A stretch of 47,602 nucleotides of DNA, from the IMG/VR virus record IMGVR_UViG_3300017971_000089, positions 1-47,602 of that record. One strand, written 5' to 3'. This document shows positions 1-8,956 of the stretch, in pieces. The stretch comes from a virus. Positions within the stretch are counted from its first letter, which is position 1. Each line of letters starts with the position of its first letter. The translations under genes were made by a program, and so were the position numbers. The notes beneath the pieces are model-generated. The model saw nothing but the letters and a program-made list of their open reading frames with translations. It searched no databases and was not told the DNA's origin.

Positions 1-123
1 ACTCCGGCCAAGGACAAAGATCCCCTGGAAATGACTCCCGATGAGTTAGAAAAACGGGAAAACGAATTACTGGAGAAAGGCGAGGAACCACCGGCAGAGG
101 AAAAGACCGAGGAGAAATCCGAA
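1..123. repeat. 123-bp direct repeat of the window end (circle closure)
   Basis: This is the first copy of the end overlap; see 47480-47602. It lies within the scaffold gene and carries the first MTPDELEK motif. Confidence 0.9.
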
Positions 124-939
124 GAAAAGCCGGACAAGAAAGCCGAGAAGCCGGAGGAACCGGAGAAAAAAGAAGAAGAAACACCACCGGAGCCGAGATA
201 TGATAAAGACGGTAATTTAATAACTGGAGATCCGTTGAAGGATACCCAGGCACGTCTAACCAGGGAAATCGAGGAGAAAAAGCGCTTAGAGCGTGAACTG
301 GCCGACAAAAAGTTTGAAAAATTTGAGCGGCTAACTCCTGAGAAAAAAGACGAATTGAAATATGACGATCCCGACGCCTTTGAGCAATACCTTGAAGATG
401 AGAGGGCTTACGACCAACACGAGGCGGATAAAATCACGGCCGAGTTATTGGATGCACATGAGCAAAACACCAACAACGTCGTCGAATTTGTTGCCACTGT
501 TAACGGTTTAGATCCTTCCAGGGAACGTGATTCAATTCTGAGCGAACTACGTAATCCGGAAAGCGAGGCCACAAAGTTAATGATGGGCCTAAACGATCAT
601 CTTGAGAAGAATATCCGTCCGGATAGATTAATACGTTCAAAAGATGAGAACGGTAACGACGTAGAGTATCCTCTGTATAGTAAAGAGAAACTTCATCTGG
701 CTTATAATGCTGTATATTCTGAGAAAATTCAAAGCGAAATGGCCAAGAGTATACGAGAGAAAACACTTGCTGACATAGAAAACGCCGCCAACGGCGGATC
801 TAAACTCGATAGAGTTGAGTCCAGCGCGTCCGGACCATCCAGCGGTCAAAAGACACCGGAGGAATATAGCCAAGAGGAGATCTTTTATATGACGCCGGAT
901 CAGCTGGAAAAACTGGAAAAGCAGTATACTCCTGGTTAA
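1..939 (+). CDS. Probable scaffold protein, C-terminal part (gene begins at 47351)
   Basis: The frame is open from base 1 and joins in frame to the start at 47351 through the 123-bp end overlap, giving a 355-residue protein in the circular genome; base 1 is residue 44. It is very acidic and lysine-rich, with Pro/Glu/Lys low-complexity sequence to about residue 100 and predicted helical, charged sequence after that. This is the usual make-up of scaffold proteins that chaperone capsid assembly and then leave the shell. Its place between the portal and the major capsid protein fits that role. The motif MTPDELEK near residue 54 recurs as MTPDQLEK near residue 340. No protease signature is visible. 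The function rests on position and composition, not on a recognised family. Confidence 0.65.
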   Translation, partial: TPAKDKDPLEMTPDELEKRENELLEKGEEPPAEEKTEEKSEEKPDKKAEKPEEPEKKEEETPPEPRYDKDGNLITGDPLKDTQARLTREIEEKKRLERELADKKFEKFERLTPEKKDELKYDDPDAFEQYLEDERAYDQHEADKITAELLDAHEQNTNNVVEFVATVNGLDPSRERDSILSELRNPESEATKLMMGLNDHLEKNIRPDRLIRSKDENGNDVEYPLYSKEKLHLAYNAVYSEKIQSEMAKSIREKTLADIENAANGGSKLDRVESSASGPSSGQKTPEEYSQEEIFYMTPDQLEKLEKQYTPG

Positions 940-967
940 ACACGATAATTAACCGGAGGTTTAAGAA

Positions 968-2203
968 ATGGCATTATACGACCATGATTTTAGCGGAAAT
1001 TACCCTGTCGTAGCAGCTCAGAAGATGGTTTTTGAGACGCTTAAAGAGTTCTTCTGGGGTCCGTTCGCTAAATTCAACACACCCAAAGAATCGCCTATTT
1101 CAAAGAATAATCGTCCGCGCCCTATTAATTCACCTATTGTAATCCATTGGGAATTGACACGTAAGAGCGGCGATATCATTGAGATACCGATGCACCGGCA
1201 GTTAAAACAACTTCCTCAGACCGGTAAGCAGCAATTAGCTGGCCATGAGGAACGTCCAAACATCAATTTCGCGCTGGCCGCTATCATGCTCCAGCGTCAT
1301 GCTGAATTGCCCAAAGACAGTGATTTATCAGAACACAGCCAGAAAGATATGAGATTGATTGAAAATGCACGTCCGGCGCTTATGTCACACTATGCACGTT
1401 CGGAGGAATACCTGGGCGCAAGTTACGCCATGTATTACGGCTGGTCCTGGGGAGTCCTCAATGATAACTGGTTTAGCGGAGAAACAAAGATCGCGGCCAG
1501 TTCTCATCCACATATTTACGTCGCCGGATCCGGCAAAGTCGGTTATGGTGGCGGTTATCCTGGCACAGCCGGTTATGAAACCGCTGTAGCCGCGGCGATT
1601 GCTGGAGTAGGGGCAACCGACGTTATGGATGCAGCTTTCTTACAGGCGCTAAAAGCGGATCCCCAGGTAAGAAAGATTCCACCTATTATGATTAAAAATG
1701 GTAATCCTCTCCGTCTCCTGGTTTGTCACCCGTGGCAGATCGTAACACTGGAAAATGATTCAACTTTCCGCGGAGTCGTTGAAAAGGCCATGGTTCAGCA
1801 ATTGGCCAAGGACAACCCGTTTTTAATCGCGGCAAAGTATATTTACGCTGGCTTTGCCATTTTTGAATCTGATACCGCTGTATGGCCATGCCGTGATAAT
1901 TCCGGCCCTGAGTTTGGACCTGGTACGATTTCGGATCTGGATTCATTTGAGGACTATTCCTCAGATACGGTTTTTGCAGCCATGGTATTAGGTAGTAACG
2001 CTCTCTTTAAGGCTATGGGTTCGCCTATGGCGTTCAAGAGACGGACTGACGACTACGGCCAGTTACACGGCGTAGCTTATCAGATAATTCACGGATACAG
2101 CCGCTCGGACTTCTGGAACAGAGACGACGGATCTACTGGCCAGTATCTAAAAAATGATCGTTCATGCCTGGCGATTACTTACGCGGCCGCGCCGTCATAC
2201 TAG
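968..2203 (+). CDS. Major capsid protein (DUF4043 / N4-gp56-like)
   Basis: The 411-residue protein forms the icosahedral shell. It shows the pattern of the DUF4043/N4-gp56 capsid group: an N-terminal helix (MVFETLKEFFW), a segment with RKSGDIIEIPM followed by a loop with LAGHEE, a helix-rich region with LQRH and ENARPAL, and the CHPWQ motif at about residue 253. In this family that motif reads hPxQ or hPWQ just before a conserved strand. The start follows a GGAGGT ribosome site six bases or so upstream. The gene lies directly after the scaffold and before a small exported protein, as expected in a head cluster. The length is normal for an HK97-fold capsid without a long delta domain. The family assignment is from motif memory rather than a search. 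Confidence 0.85.
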   Translation: MALYDHDFSGNYPVVAAQKMVFETLKEFFWGPFAKFNTPKESPISKNNRPRPINSPIVIHWELTRKSGDIIEIPMHRQLKQLPQTGKQQLAGHEERPNINFALAAIMLQRHAELPKDSDLSEHSQKDMRLIENARPALMSHYARSEEYLGASYAMYYGWSWGVLNDNWFSGETKIAASSHPHIYVAGSGKVGYGGGYPGTAGYETAVAAAIAGVGATDVMDAAFLQALKADPQVRKIPPIMIKNGNPLRLLVCHPWQIVTLENDSTFRGVVEKAMVQQLAKDNPFLIAAKYIYAGFAIFESDTAVWPCRDNSGPEFGPGTISDLDSFEDYSSDTVFAAMVLGSNALFKAMGSPMAFKRRTDDYGQLHGVAYQIIHGYSRSDFWNRDDGSTGQYLKNDRSCLAITYAAAPSY

Positions 2204-2214
2204 GAAAGGGGGTA

Positions 2215-2778
2215 ATGATGTTTAGATTATTTTTTATCTCAACGCTGATTGTCCTTTTCTCGGTATTTAGCGCTTTTGGCGCAGACGCCGACAATGAGGG
2301 CACTTATCAGGTTAACGTTTTACCTGGTGGAGTTTTGTACACAATTACCGTTGCTTATGGTGCGACGGACAGTACGGATGATCTTCATACTAAGGCAATT
2401 CCGCTTTGGTACGCGGATCCGATCAATAAGCCGATCGTTGTCCAAGCTTGGGGAAATGCCGCTACTAATATCGATGTTAATGTCGATTGCGAATTTTCCA
2501 ACGAATTAAACGATACTCAGTTTATTGCTTCCGTTTTAGATTTTGACGCCTTGGGTGCTGCCGCTGCAGTTATGCACGTTTTTAACCCTGGCGGAAATGC
2601 CGCTTTCGATTCAAGGACTGACTCAACCGCTTTAAATCTGTATATGAGATTTGAATGTGATGGACAGACAGCTAATCCCCAGACAGCCGAAATTTATTTT
2701 AAAGTATGGGTGCCAGCTAAGGACGGAATAAGAGAACAGGACCTACGCGGCAAAGTTAACGTAGTGTCCACATCTTAA
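2215..2778 (+). CDS. Small secreted or surface protein with Sec signal peptide, next to the capsid gene
   Basis: The frame is open upstream to 2164, but the ribosome site AGGAAAGGGGG at 2202-2212 selects ATG 2215 or 2218, giving about 187 residues. The product begins with a short basic end, a hydrophobic core (FFISTLIVLFSVFSAFG) and an AFG/AD cleavage-like site, so a Sec signal peptide is very likely. The mature part is rich in beta-strand-forming and small residues, with two or three cysteines, and has no family I recognise. It lies between the capsid gene and a small structural-looking gene. That position would normally hold a decoration protein, which makes a signal peptide unusual. It might instead be displayed on the host surface. 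Confidence 0.75.
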   Translation: MMFRLFFISTLIVLFSVFSAFGADADNEGTYQVNVLPGGVLYTITVAYGATDSTDDLHTKAIPLWYADPINKPIVVQAWGNAATNIDVNVDCEFSNELNDTQFIASVLDFDALGAAAAVMHVFNPGGNAAFDSRTDSTALNLYMRFECDGQTANPQTAEIYFKVWVPAKDGIREQDLRGKVNVVSTS

Positions 2779-2815
2779 ATAACGCCTAACCTTAAACTAT
2801 TGAAGGAGTTTTATA

Positions 2816-3073
2816 ATGGCTACTGTTAAACGTTTACAAGAGCGCGTTAAGGTTGAGGCCCAGGGCTTATTTGCATCACACACGGGAGACGTTTACGCCC
2901 GAGTATGTGCAAGTGAAGATAAAGCCTTTACCTATTGGGAAGTATTCGCCGCGGCACCAACCGAGGCAAATTTCAACGCTCTCCCGACGGCAAGTTTGCT
3001 TATCAACACGGCAGACGGTACGCGCAAGATCAAAACAGGAGCAACAACCTGGGTTGATATAACCGCGTCTTAA
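2816..3073 (+). CDS. Small head-region protein, unknown function
   Basis: This 85-residue protein follows a clean AAGGAG site and starts with MATVKRLQERVKVEAQG. The second half has the pattern of a small beta sandwich or SH3-like module with short strands and Gly-Thr turns (TADGTRKIKTGATTW). The gene ends directly before a terminator, so it closes the capsid transcription block and is likely made in high amounts. A capsid decoration or head-fibre protein would fit the location, but no family is recognised and no catalytic residues are visible. Confidence 0.7.
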   Translation: MATVKRLQERVKVEAQGLFASHTGDVYARVCASEDKAFTYWEVFAAAPTEANFNALPTASLLINTADGTRKIKTGATTWVDITAS

Positions 3074-3081
3074 TAAATATC

Positions 3082-3113
3082 GCTCCAGGGGATTCGTCTC
3101 CTGGAGCTTTATT
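3082..3113 (+). terminator. Rho-independent terminator after the capsid block
   Basis: An 11-base stem (GCTCCAGGGGA / TCTCCTGGAGC, one G-U wobble) encloses a TTCG tetraloop and is followed by TTTATT. It lies nine bases after the stop of the small head protein. The next gene begins at 3138 with no obvious promoter between them, so it probably attenuates, letting the capsid genes be expressed more strongly than the tail genes. Confidence 0.8.
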
Positions 3114-3137
3114 CTAAACAAAAAAAGGATAGTAAAA

Positions 3138-3917
3138 ATGGCTACCAAAAAATTGTATTGTAAGGTATTTCGTCCAGAGGGCAAACGCTTTGCTCCAATA
3201 GATTTGAGGACCAGGCAAATCGACCGGACAAAAGAAGTATTTTTATATCCGGATAAGCCGGTGGAAGTGGAGTCAAAACTGGCCGACATTCTATTAGAGC
3301 AAGACCCACATTTGGTTAGTACAAAACCCTATGATCCGAAAGAGGATCCCGTTCAACAAAGTATGGAACGTCGCGAAAAACACTTGAAAAAGGTTCATGT
3401 TGCCACACAGCCGGAAACTGCAGAAGAAAGAGCCGCTGCTAACGCCCGTTTTATTCGTGACGGTGGACAAAAGACGAAATTAAGGCCGGTTCAGGATAAA
3501 GGGCTGGCACACCAGGGAGACGCCCAGGATCCGGACGTAATAGCCGCTGATAAAGAAGATGTACTCCAATATGTCGAGATCTTGTCCGAGATCATGGAGG
3601 TTCCAGAGGCCGAAATGACGATTGATTTTATCCGGACCTATGGCAAAAAACTGAATATGACGTTCAAAGGTAAAAAGAGGGATTTGATACTGAAACAGTT
3701 TAACGAACGTTGCGATAAGTTAACGGCCGCGATCGAAAAACGTCTTAAAACTGATACCCTGGTAACGACTGAAAACCATGTTCCTGGAGAAGTATCTGTA
3801 ACAACGCCGCCAGGATTTGAGCCACCAACCGGAGAAGAACCACCGACCGAGGTAGAGGAGCCTAAAGACGGAGGCGGTAGTTTGCCCGAGACTGAGGAGC
3901 CAGCAAAGGATAAATAA
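3138..3917 (+). CDS. Head-to-tail region protein, unknown function
   Basis: The 259-residue protein has three parts: a beta-like N-terminal domain of about 60 residues (KKLYCKVFRPEGKRF, later EVFLYPDKPVEVESKLADILLEQDP), a charged linker, and a helical domain with a SAP/HeH-like pattern (IDFIRTYGKKLNMTFKGKKRDLILKQ). It ends in an acidic Pro/Glu-rich tail. The helical part resembles the small helix-extended-helix modules that some phage head proteins carry, but this is a weak guess. The gene starts after AAGGATAG, and its stop lies three bases before the next gene. Neighbours suggest a role in completing the head or joining head and tail. Confidence 0.65.
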   Translation: MATKKLYCKVFRPEGKRFAPIDLRTRQIDRTKEVFLYPDKPVEVESKLADILLEQDPHLVSTKPYDPKEDPVQQSMERREKHLKKVHVATQPETAEERAAANARFIRDGGQKTKLRPVQDKGLAHQGDAQDPDVIAADKEDVLQYVEILSEIMEVPEAEMTIDFIRTYGKKLNMTFKGKKRDLILKQFNERCDKLTAAIEKRLKTDTLVTTENHVPGEVSVTTPPGFEPPTGEEPPTEVEEPKDGGGSLPETEEPAKDK

Positions 3918-3920
3918 AAC

Positions 3921-4541
3921 ATGATACCTTATGCTGAACTAACAAACGAAAGTATTGGATATCTTGAGATCGATAGTACAGACTTGGACCGATACCAGGT
4001 TGTAGAAAGCCTGAATGCTGCTCAACTGGAACTGCTTAATATTTTACCGATCAAATTCATATCCAATGTGGTAAAATCTACAAATTTTCACTTGCAGCAA
4101 AATGTAGTAGCCTATCAATGGCCTAATGATTGGTTAAGGTTTTTAATGGCCTGGGTAGACTATGACGCTGCAATAGATGTTGATAACAGAGGAACCGAAT
4201 TAACAATCTGGATTGCCGATAATTTTCAGGTACCAATGTCAGAGATTGCAACGGCCAGTTATCCGTTTATAGATATCGAGATCGAGGGCGGCTATGAGAT
4301 CCGGCCAAAACCATCGGCCAATATGAGTAATGGCGGACGTTTAAGGTATGTCTGGAAACCGATGCCGATAGATGCCAGCCAGCCGTCGCTTTTAAACTAT
4401 AATCTCAAAAATCTTCTGATATACAAAGCCGTTGAATTGTCCGCCATGGTGGATAATTACCGGCCGGACCTGAGTAAAAAATTTGGCGAGTTTTATATCC
4501 GTGAATTAAACAATTTTATGCCAAAGAAGGAAAAAACATGA
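3921..4541 (+). CDS. Head-tail joining (adaptor-like) protein candidate
   Basis: The 206-residue protein follows the previous stop with almost no gap and overlaps the next start by four bases. It begins with a helical stretch (LDRYQVVESLNAAQLELLNILP), moves through a beta-rich centre, and ends in a further helical segment (LLNYNLKNLLIYKAVELSAMVDNY). A helical bundle interrupted by a beta hairpin is the architecture of adaptor or gatekeeper proteins in P22- and T7-like phages. The position between capsid and nozzle genes supports this. The assignment is from architecture and order only. Confidence 0.5.
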   Translation: MIPYAELTNESIGYLEIDSTDLDRYQVVESLNAAQLELLNILPIKFISNVVKSTNFHLQQNVVAYQWPNDWLRFLMAWVDYDAAIDVDNRGTELTIWIADNFQVPMSEIATASYPFIDIEIEGGYEIRPKPSANMSNGGRLRYVWKPMPIDASQPSLLNYNLKNLLIYKAVELSAMVDNYRPDLSKKFGEFYIRELNNFMPKKEKT

Positions 4542-5209
4542 CAGTCTTACAAATTATCCAGGCCGTCGTCCAAAGAGTAGGAAAATCAATTATATCTGAT
4601 TATGGCGAAAATTTCATAGTAGAAACCATGGCCAGGATCTATAAAGAGACTAACGAAGATCTCAAATGTCTGCAGAAAGAGTATACATTTACTTTTGACG
4701 CCACGGCCGTTACAAATGGCTACATGGATTTACCAGCTGATTGGTTATGGCCTACGAGACTGTCTCCCTACCGGATCTGGAGAGATCCTAAAGTGTATCT
4801 AAGCTCTGAGCCGAATACGTTTACAATCGCTCAGAGACGCCTATATATCGCTGGAGTGGCCGAGTCGGACGTATTTGATACGATGTATGTCTCCCAGGGA
4901 AAAACCCTGGTTAATAAGACAGACGCGGAAATTATAGGGCCGCCGGACTCCTCAGCGACCGAGGCAAACACTCCGGAATGGACTCCGGACGTTTACCATC
5001 CTTTTTTGATCTATGCCACGGCATTAGAACTAAAGCCAAATTATCCGCTGCAAGCGCAAGATTTGATGAAATATCAGTCTCTAAGACAGAAACTCGATCG
5101 GAGTTACTGGCTGCAGCAATTAGCCGCTGAGCCGAAAGAAGGTCCAGGGGTACGGCAAGACAGTTATACGACAAATTTGGATCCTTATGCTATCGTTGAT
5201 AATCCGTAA
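4538..5209 (+). CDS. Head-tail adaptor / tail accessory factor candidate (P22 gp4 or T7 gp11-like position)
   Basis: The start overlaps the previous stop (ATGA), suggesting coupled translation. The 223-residue product opens with a helical region (LQIIQAVVQRVG, then FIVETMARIYKETNEDL), has a beta-rich part containing DLPADWLWPTRLS, and closes with another helical segment (YATALELKPNYPLQAQDLMKY). This two-layer pattern is common in the ring proteins that sit under the portal in podoviruses. It directly precedes the nozzle-like protein, as the adaptor does in P22- and T7-type genomes. The family call would need a profile search. Confidence 0.5.
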   Translation: MTVLQIIQAVVQRVGKSIISDYGENFIVETMARIYKETNEDLKCLQKEYTFTFDATAVTNGYMDLPADWLWPTRLSPYRIWRDPKVYLSSEPNTFTIAQRRLYIAGVAESDVFDTMYVSQGKTLVNKTDAEIIGPPDSSATEANTPEWTPDVYHPFLIYATALELKPNYPLQAQDLMKYQSLRQKLDRSYWLQQLAAEPKEGPGVRQDSYTTNLDPYAIVDNP

Positions 5210-5232
5210 AGTCGTATTTAACTGGATGGATA

Positions 5233-7893
5233 ATGGCTATTTTCAAAGTACCGATAGAGCCAGGCGGACAATTATCCGACCTGGTTCAGACGGATCTGGG
5301 TAAAAACCAGCACCAGCAAGTCGTAAACTTGCGCCAGGAAAAGATTAATGAGTGGGAATGTGTTAAAGGCTATAAAGAAGTTTCAACGGAATTTACCGAC
5401 ATTAGAGCCGCCGTTGAGATCTCTGACGATCTTAGCGGCGATCGCTTTCTCCTGGTCCAGGACGGTACGACGTTAAAGCGATTAGATTATGATTCTGTAA
5501 ATTCCCCTCTTTTTGGCTACGAGAATGAAACACCAGACACTATTACCCTACCATCGGGAATAACCATAAGCGCAAATGGAACTACGCCGCCGTTGCGTTT
5601 TTTCTACTTTAGAGGCATTGTCCGGATCTCCGGAGCGTCTGAGCCGATGTGGTACGGATATGTCGATCGAACATTTTTCCCTAACTCCTGGGCAACTCAT
5701 ACACTGGACGATTTTAATTCAGATCGCGGAAACTGGACGTCCGGAGTAGATGCAACAACAACACACGAAACGACTTCCCCACTTCTTGAGGGCGCTGGTA
5801 CTCTCCAGGTTGACGCTACCGCGGCAAACGGCTACGCTTGGCACACCTATACGTGTGTTGTAGGTACTAAATATAAGTTTTTTGTCAAGGGATTAAAAGA
5901 ATCCGGACAGACCTCACAAAACTACAAAGTCCAGATCTCTACGATCCTGGGAACCGGCGATATTGCCGTTCTAACACATGACACAGATGATGAATGGCAT
6001 GTTTTTGAGTATGAGTTTACGGCCACGGCTACACAGGTTCATGTTGAATTTTCGCCGGTTGATAATGGTGATTATGCACACTTCGATTATGCACTTATGC
6101 GCGTCTGTCACCAGATCGTCGTAGCAGATTGGCATATTTTTCCGGCCTCCCTAAATAAACCCACTTCCTCAGAGATAACGGACATAGACGCTGCAGCACA
6201 CGGCCAGGCTATTAACTCGGCCGGATTTCTCAATGCGTTATTTTCTTTCGGATTTGGCTACGATCAGAGCCAGTTTTCGCTAATGGCCGATGATTTAGAG
6301 ATCGATACGGCCACAAATCTTAATAATTTTATGCCGGACACTATTGTTAACGCTGTTTGTTCGGGTACCTATGGAGTTGTTAAATTCGATATTACGATAA
6401 AAGACGCTTTTGATTTATACAGGGTTACATCATTTCTGTTCAATATTTATTACAAGGTTGGCGAAGATACGCTTTTGGATCCGAAATGGAACGAATACAA
6501 TACCCACGCCGAAATTGATTTTACTGAGGAATATGAAGAGGGACACGTATTTACAAAAACCAATTTTTACTATGATAGCGCGGATCCAAAAAGACTTTAT
6601 TTATCGTCTGTCTCCCAAGCGTCAGGGGAGAGAACACAAAGGTATTGGGACGGTTATTTTCAGGTAGGGAGGAGAATAAAATTATCAAATGCCGTTGGTA
6701 GTCTTGATACAATTATAACGACCTACAATGATAACGGTGTGACTGAGTTCGGCCACTATATTGAGGTTCTGGATGATGTAGACGCTTTACAGGCCATAAC
6801 TGGAACGCTTTCCGCTACCGGCGTCTGGATAGAAAAAATTTGGGATTATTCCTCTGGATACAAAAGCCGGATCTCAATTGAGATAGAGGGAACCAATGAG
6901 GGCGGATACGATGAGGTTACAGAAATACCAGCTGGGACAAAACACAATACGCCAAATTATTCACACTGGACGGTTATAGAGGAAGTGGCATATATCGCGT
7001 CGTTGGAAGATGAGGAAGAAGATGCTATCCGATATTCTCCTCAATATCAATACGACAATTTCCCTATAGGGAATCTCCAGCAAATATTAGTTGGTGACAT
7101 AGATCAAACCAGGGCCGTCGTAAAGAGACATAATCGCCTGGTAATTTTAAAACGTAACTCTCTTACTCAAGGTAATTTTGTTTCCGGCCAGTATTACGAA
7201 GATATCAGCCCCAAAGAGTTCGGTTTATATGCTACATTCGGATATAAGGTAATAGGTACAATCCTATATTTTATGGAAAAACCGGATTTCTACATGTTTA
7301 CCGGTTCGGATCCACAACCGATAATGGTCAATGAGATGCAGCGACAACTATACAGAAATAATGTTGATGAAAACTCATTTATTGCTCACGACAGCCTAAA
7401 TAACGAGATATGGCTGATCTTAGGCGGTATAATTTTGATATATCATCCGGAAAGAAAAGAATGGTATACCAGGTCAACCGACATAACGGCCGTCACAGCG
7501 TTTAATGATATTGACAAAAGGATGATGCTTTGCTCAGCTGATAAAATTGTCTGTTACAACCATTCTGAAACAGTATTTGATGAAGATATTTTTTGGTCCG
7601 TGAAAACCAAGGTAATAGCCGACGACACCGAGGAATACTTAAAGAAGGTAAACAAGATCAAGGGATTAATGAAGGGTAGTAGCGAGGTAAATATTGTCGT
7701 TCGTGATATCGAAGAAGTAACAAGTAGGAACTGCAGTTTTACACCACACACAACAAAAATACAGAATAATCGGGCTTCTGACGATCCGAAATTTATGTTT
7801 AAAGAACTTGAAATTTTAATCTCTGTGACTTCATCGGATAGCCAACAGGCCACAATACGTAACATTCAGGCGGAGGTAGAGGCGTGGAAGTAA
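5233..7893 (+). CDS. Tail nozzle / stabilisation protein with a carbohydrate-binding-like insertion
   Basis: The 886-residue protein resembles podovirus tail-needle/nozzle proteins (P22 gp10 or T7 gp12 type). It opens with a domain that lists its own ligand-like strands (VVNLRQEKINEWECVKGYKEV). The region of residues 576-700 has beta-propeller-like blades (VVKRHNRLVILKR, FGYKVIGTILYFMEKPDFYMFTG). Residues about 159-293 (DDFNSDRGNWTSG through EWHVFEYEFTATATQVHVEF) look like an inserted jelly-roll of the carbohydrate-binding-module type. Such a protein would cap the tail tube and possibly contact surface glycans. It follows two adaptor candidates and overlaps the endolysin gene. Confidence 0.7.
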   Translation: MAIFKVPIEPGGQLSDLVQTDLGKNQHQQVVNLRQEKINEWECVKGYKEVSTEFTDIRAAVEISDDLSGDRFLLVQDGTTLKRLDYDSVNSPLFGYENETPDTITLPSGITISANGTTPPLRFFYFRGIVRISGASEPMWYGYVDRTFFPNSWATHTLDDFNSDRGNWTSGVDATTTHETTSPLLEGAGTLQVDATAANGYAWHTYTCVVGTKYKFFVKGLKESGQTSQNYKVQISTILGTGDIAVLTHDTDDEWHVFEYEFTATATQVHVEFSPVDNGDYAHFDYALMRVCHQIVVADWHIFPASLNKPTSSEITDIDAAAHGQAINSAGFLNALFSFGFGYDQSQFSLMADDLEIDTATNLNNFMPDTIVNAVCSGTYGVVKFDITIKDAFDLYRVTSFLFNIYYKVGEDTLLDPKWNEYNTHAEIDFTEEYEEGHVFTKTNFYYDSADPKRLYLSSVSQASGERTQRYWDGYFQVGRRIKLSNAVGSLDTIITTYNDNGVTEFGHYIEVLDDVDALQAITGTLSATGVWIEKIWDYSSGYKSRISIEIEGTNEGGYDEVTEIPAGTKHNTPNYSHWTVIEEVAYIASLEDEEEDAIRYSPQYQYDNFPIGNLQQILVGDIDQTRAVVKRHNRLVILKRNSLTQGNFVSGQYYEDISPKEFGLYATFGYKVIGTILYFMEKPDFYMFTGSDPQPIMVNEMQRQLYRNNVDENSFIAHDSLNNEIWLILGGIILIYHPERKEWYTRSTDITAVTAFNDIDKRMMLCSADKIVCYNHSETVFDEDIFWSVKTKVIADDTEEYLKKVNKIKGLMKGSSEVNIVVRDIEEVTSRNCSFTPHTTKIQNNRASDDPKFMFKELEILISVTSSDSQQATIRNIQAEVEAWK

Positions 7894-8390
7894 TGAGAGA
7901 GCATGTTGTTTTCAATAAGGCTTTTGAGCATATAATGGCCTGGGAGGGTGGTCACGTTAACGATAAGTACGATCGTGGCGGCGAAACTAAGTATGGTATA
8001 TCAAAACGCTCTTATCCGGACGTCGATATCAAGAATCTAACCAGGGAAAAGGCAAAAAATATATATTTTATTGATTATTGGGGAAAGTTGCGCCTGGGAT
8101 TGCTGGACAATGAGGATATTGCAATCGAGGTTTTTGATTACGGCGTAAATGCAGGGACTAAAAGAGCGGCCAGGACACTACAAAGAGCGGTGACGCTTAT
8201 AGGTTATGAGACGGCTATAGATGGTAAAATCGGTCATAATACCATAACGGCCGTTAATTTTGCAACAAAGAACTATGCAAAAGCACTCCTGGCGGCCTTT
8301 AGGGGCTATGAGTTCTTGCACTATAAAAATATTGTTTTAAAAAATCCGACACAATCAAGGTTTATAAGAGGGTGGCTGGCCAGGATATGA
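7884..8390 (+). CDS. Endolysin or virion muramidase, GH108 family
   Basis: The 168-residue product has the GH108 N-acetylmuramidase signature: HIMAWEGGHVND with the catalytic Glu at residue 21 in the EGG motif, the GGETKYGIS loop, then VFDYGVNAGTKRAARTLQRAV and IDGKIGHNTITAV. The last two match the peptidoglycan-binding domain 3 that normally follows. It would cut the glycan backbone of the host wall. The GTG start at 7884 has a GGAGG site seven bases upstream; ATG 7893, which overlaps the previous stop, is an alternative. The gene sits among tail genes, so it could act during entry as well as lysis. No signal peptide is present, so a holin or virion delivery is needed. Confidence 0.9.
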   Translation: MEVMREHVVFNKAFEHIMAWEGGHVNDKYDRGGETKYGISKRSYPDVDIKNLTREKAKNIYFIDYWGKLRLGLLDNEDIAIEVFDYGVNAGTKRAARTLQRAVTLIGYETAIDGKIGHNTITAVNFATKNYAKALLAAFRGYEFLHYKNIVLKNPTQSRFIRGWLARI

Positions 8391-8944
8391 CATATTACAA
8401 AGAAAGACCGTTTAATGTTCATAGAAAAGAGGATTTGGCCCAGGAGATCATTGAGAGGATATTTCTACACTACGATGAACTTCTTAGAAAGATTGATTTG
8501 GCCATACCCTATTACGATGAGGATGAGGGAACAATCGTTTTTCCGGATGCAACCGTACCGTCTGTGTCAACTTCTATACCGAGCATTTCCATAGGTGGAG
8601 GATCAGCTTTGCACGTATATTTAAAATCTGGATCAATTTCCGGAGATGTGAGTTTGTCCGGCTCAGAATGGTCAACGTCAAAGGCGGTAATAACTACAAT
8701 AATCGTCGAAACTCTTTCAACAGATTGGGATTTATTTTTATTACAAAATAACAACGGATACGCTGCCGACGATGCAATAGTTCCGCGTGTTAGCGTTTTT
8801 GAGTCCGGTAGTGGTAATTCTATAATTCCGATGAATCATGCCTATAAAGATGAAGATTCACTTGACAGTGTTCATATATATTTTAATGACAATGTCGGCT
8901 CTGAAACCGGCGTCGTTATAATTGCTGGATATACATTAGATTAA
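8387..8944 (+). CDS. Tail-region structural protein, unknown
   Basis: ATG 8387 overlaps the endolysin stop (ATGA); an in-frame GTG at 8372 is the alternative start. The 185-residue product begins with a helical 40-residue stretch (RKEDLAQEIIERIFLHYDELLRKID). It then switches to Ser/Gly-rich beta sequence (SVSTSIPSISIGGG) and a compact beta domain ending in ETGVVIIAGYTLD. A helical attachment part followed by a beta domain is typical of small tail-associated or head-fibre proteins. No family is recognised, and there are no catalytic motifs. Confidence 0.65.
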   Translation: MTYYKERPFNVHRKEDLAQEIIERIFLHYDELLRKIDLAIPYYDEDEGTIVFPDATVPSVSTSIPSISIGGGSALHVYLKSGSISGDVSLSGSEWSTSKAVITTIIVETLSTDWDLFLLQNNNGYAADDAIVPRVSVFESGSGNSIIPMNHAYKDEDSLDSVHIYFNDNVGSETGVVIIAGYTLD

Positions 8945-8956
8945 TTGGAGGCAATA

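Noticed and set aside
2164-2214. Start of the capsid-adjacent gene at 2164
   Set aside because: It would overlap the capsid gene end and hide the signal peptide; the AGGAAAGGGGG site points to 2215 or 2218.
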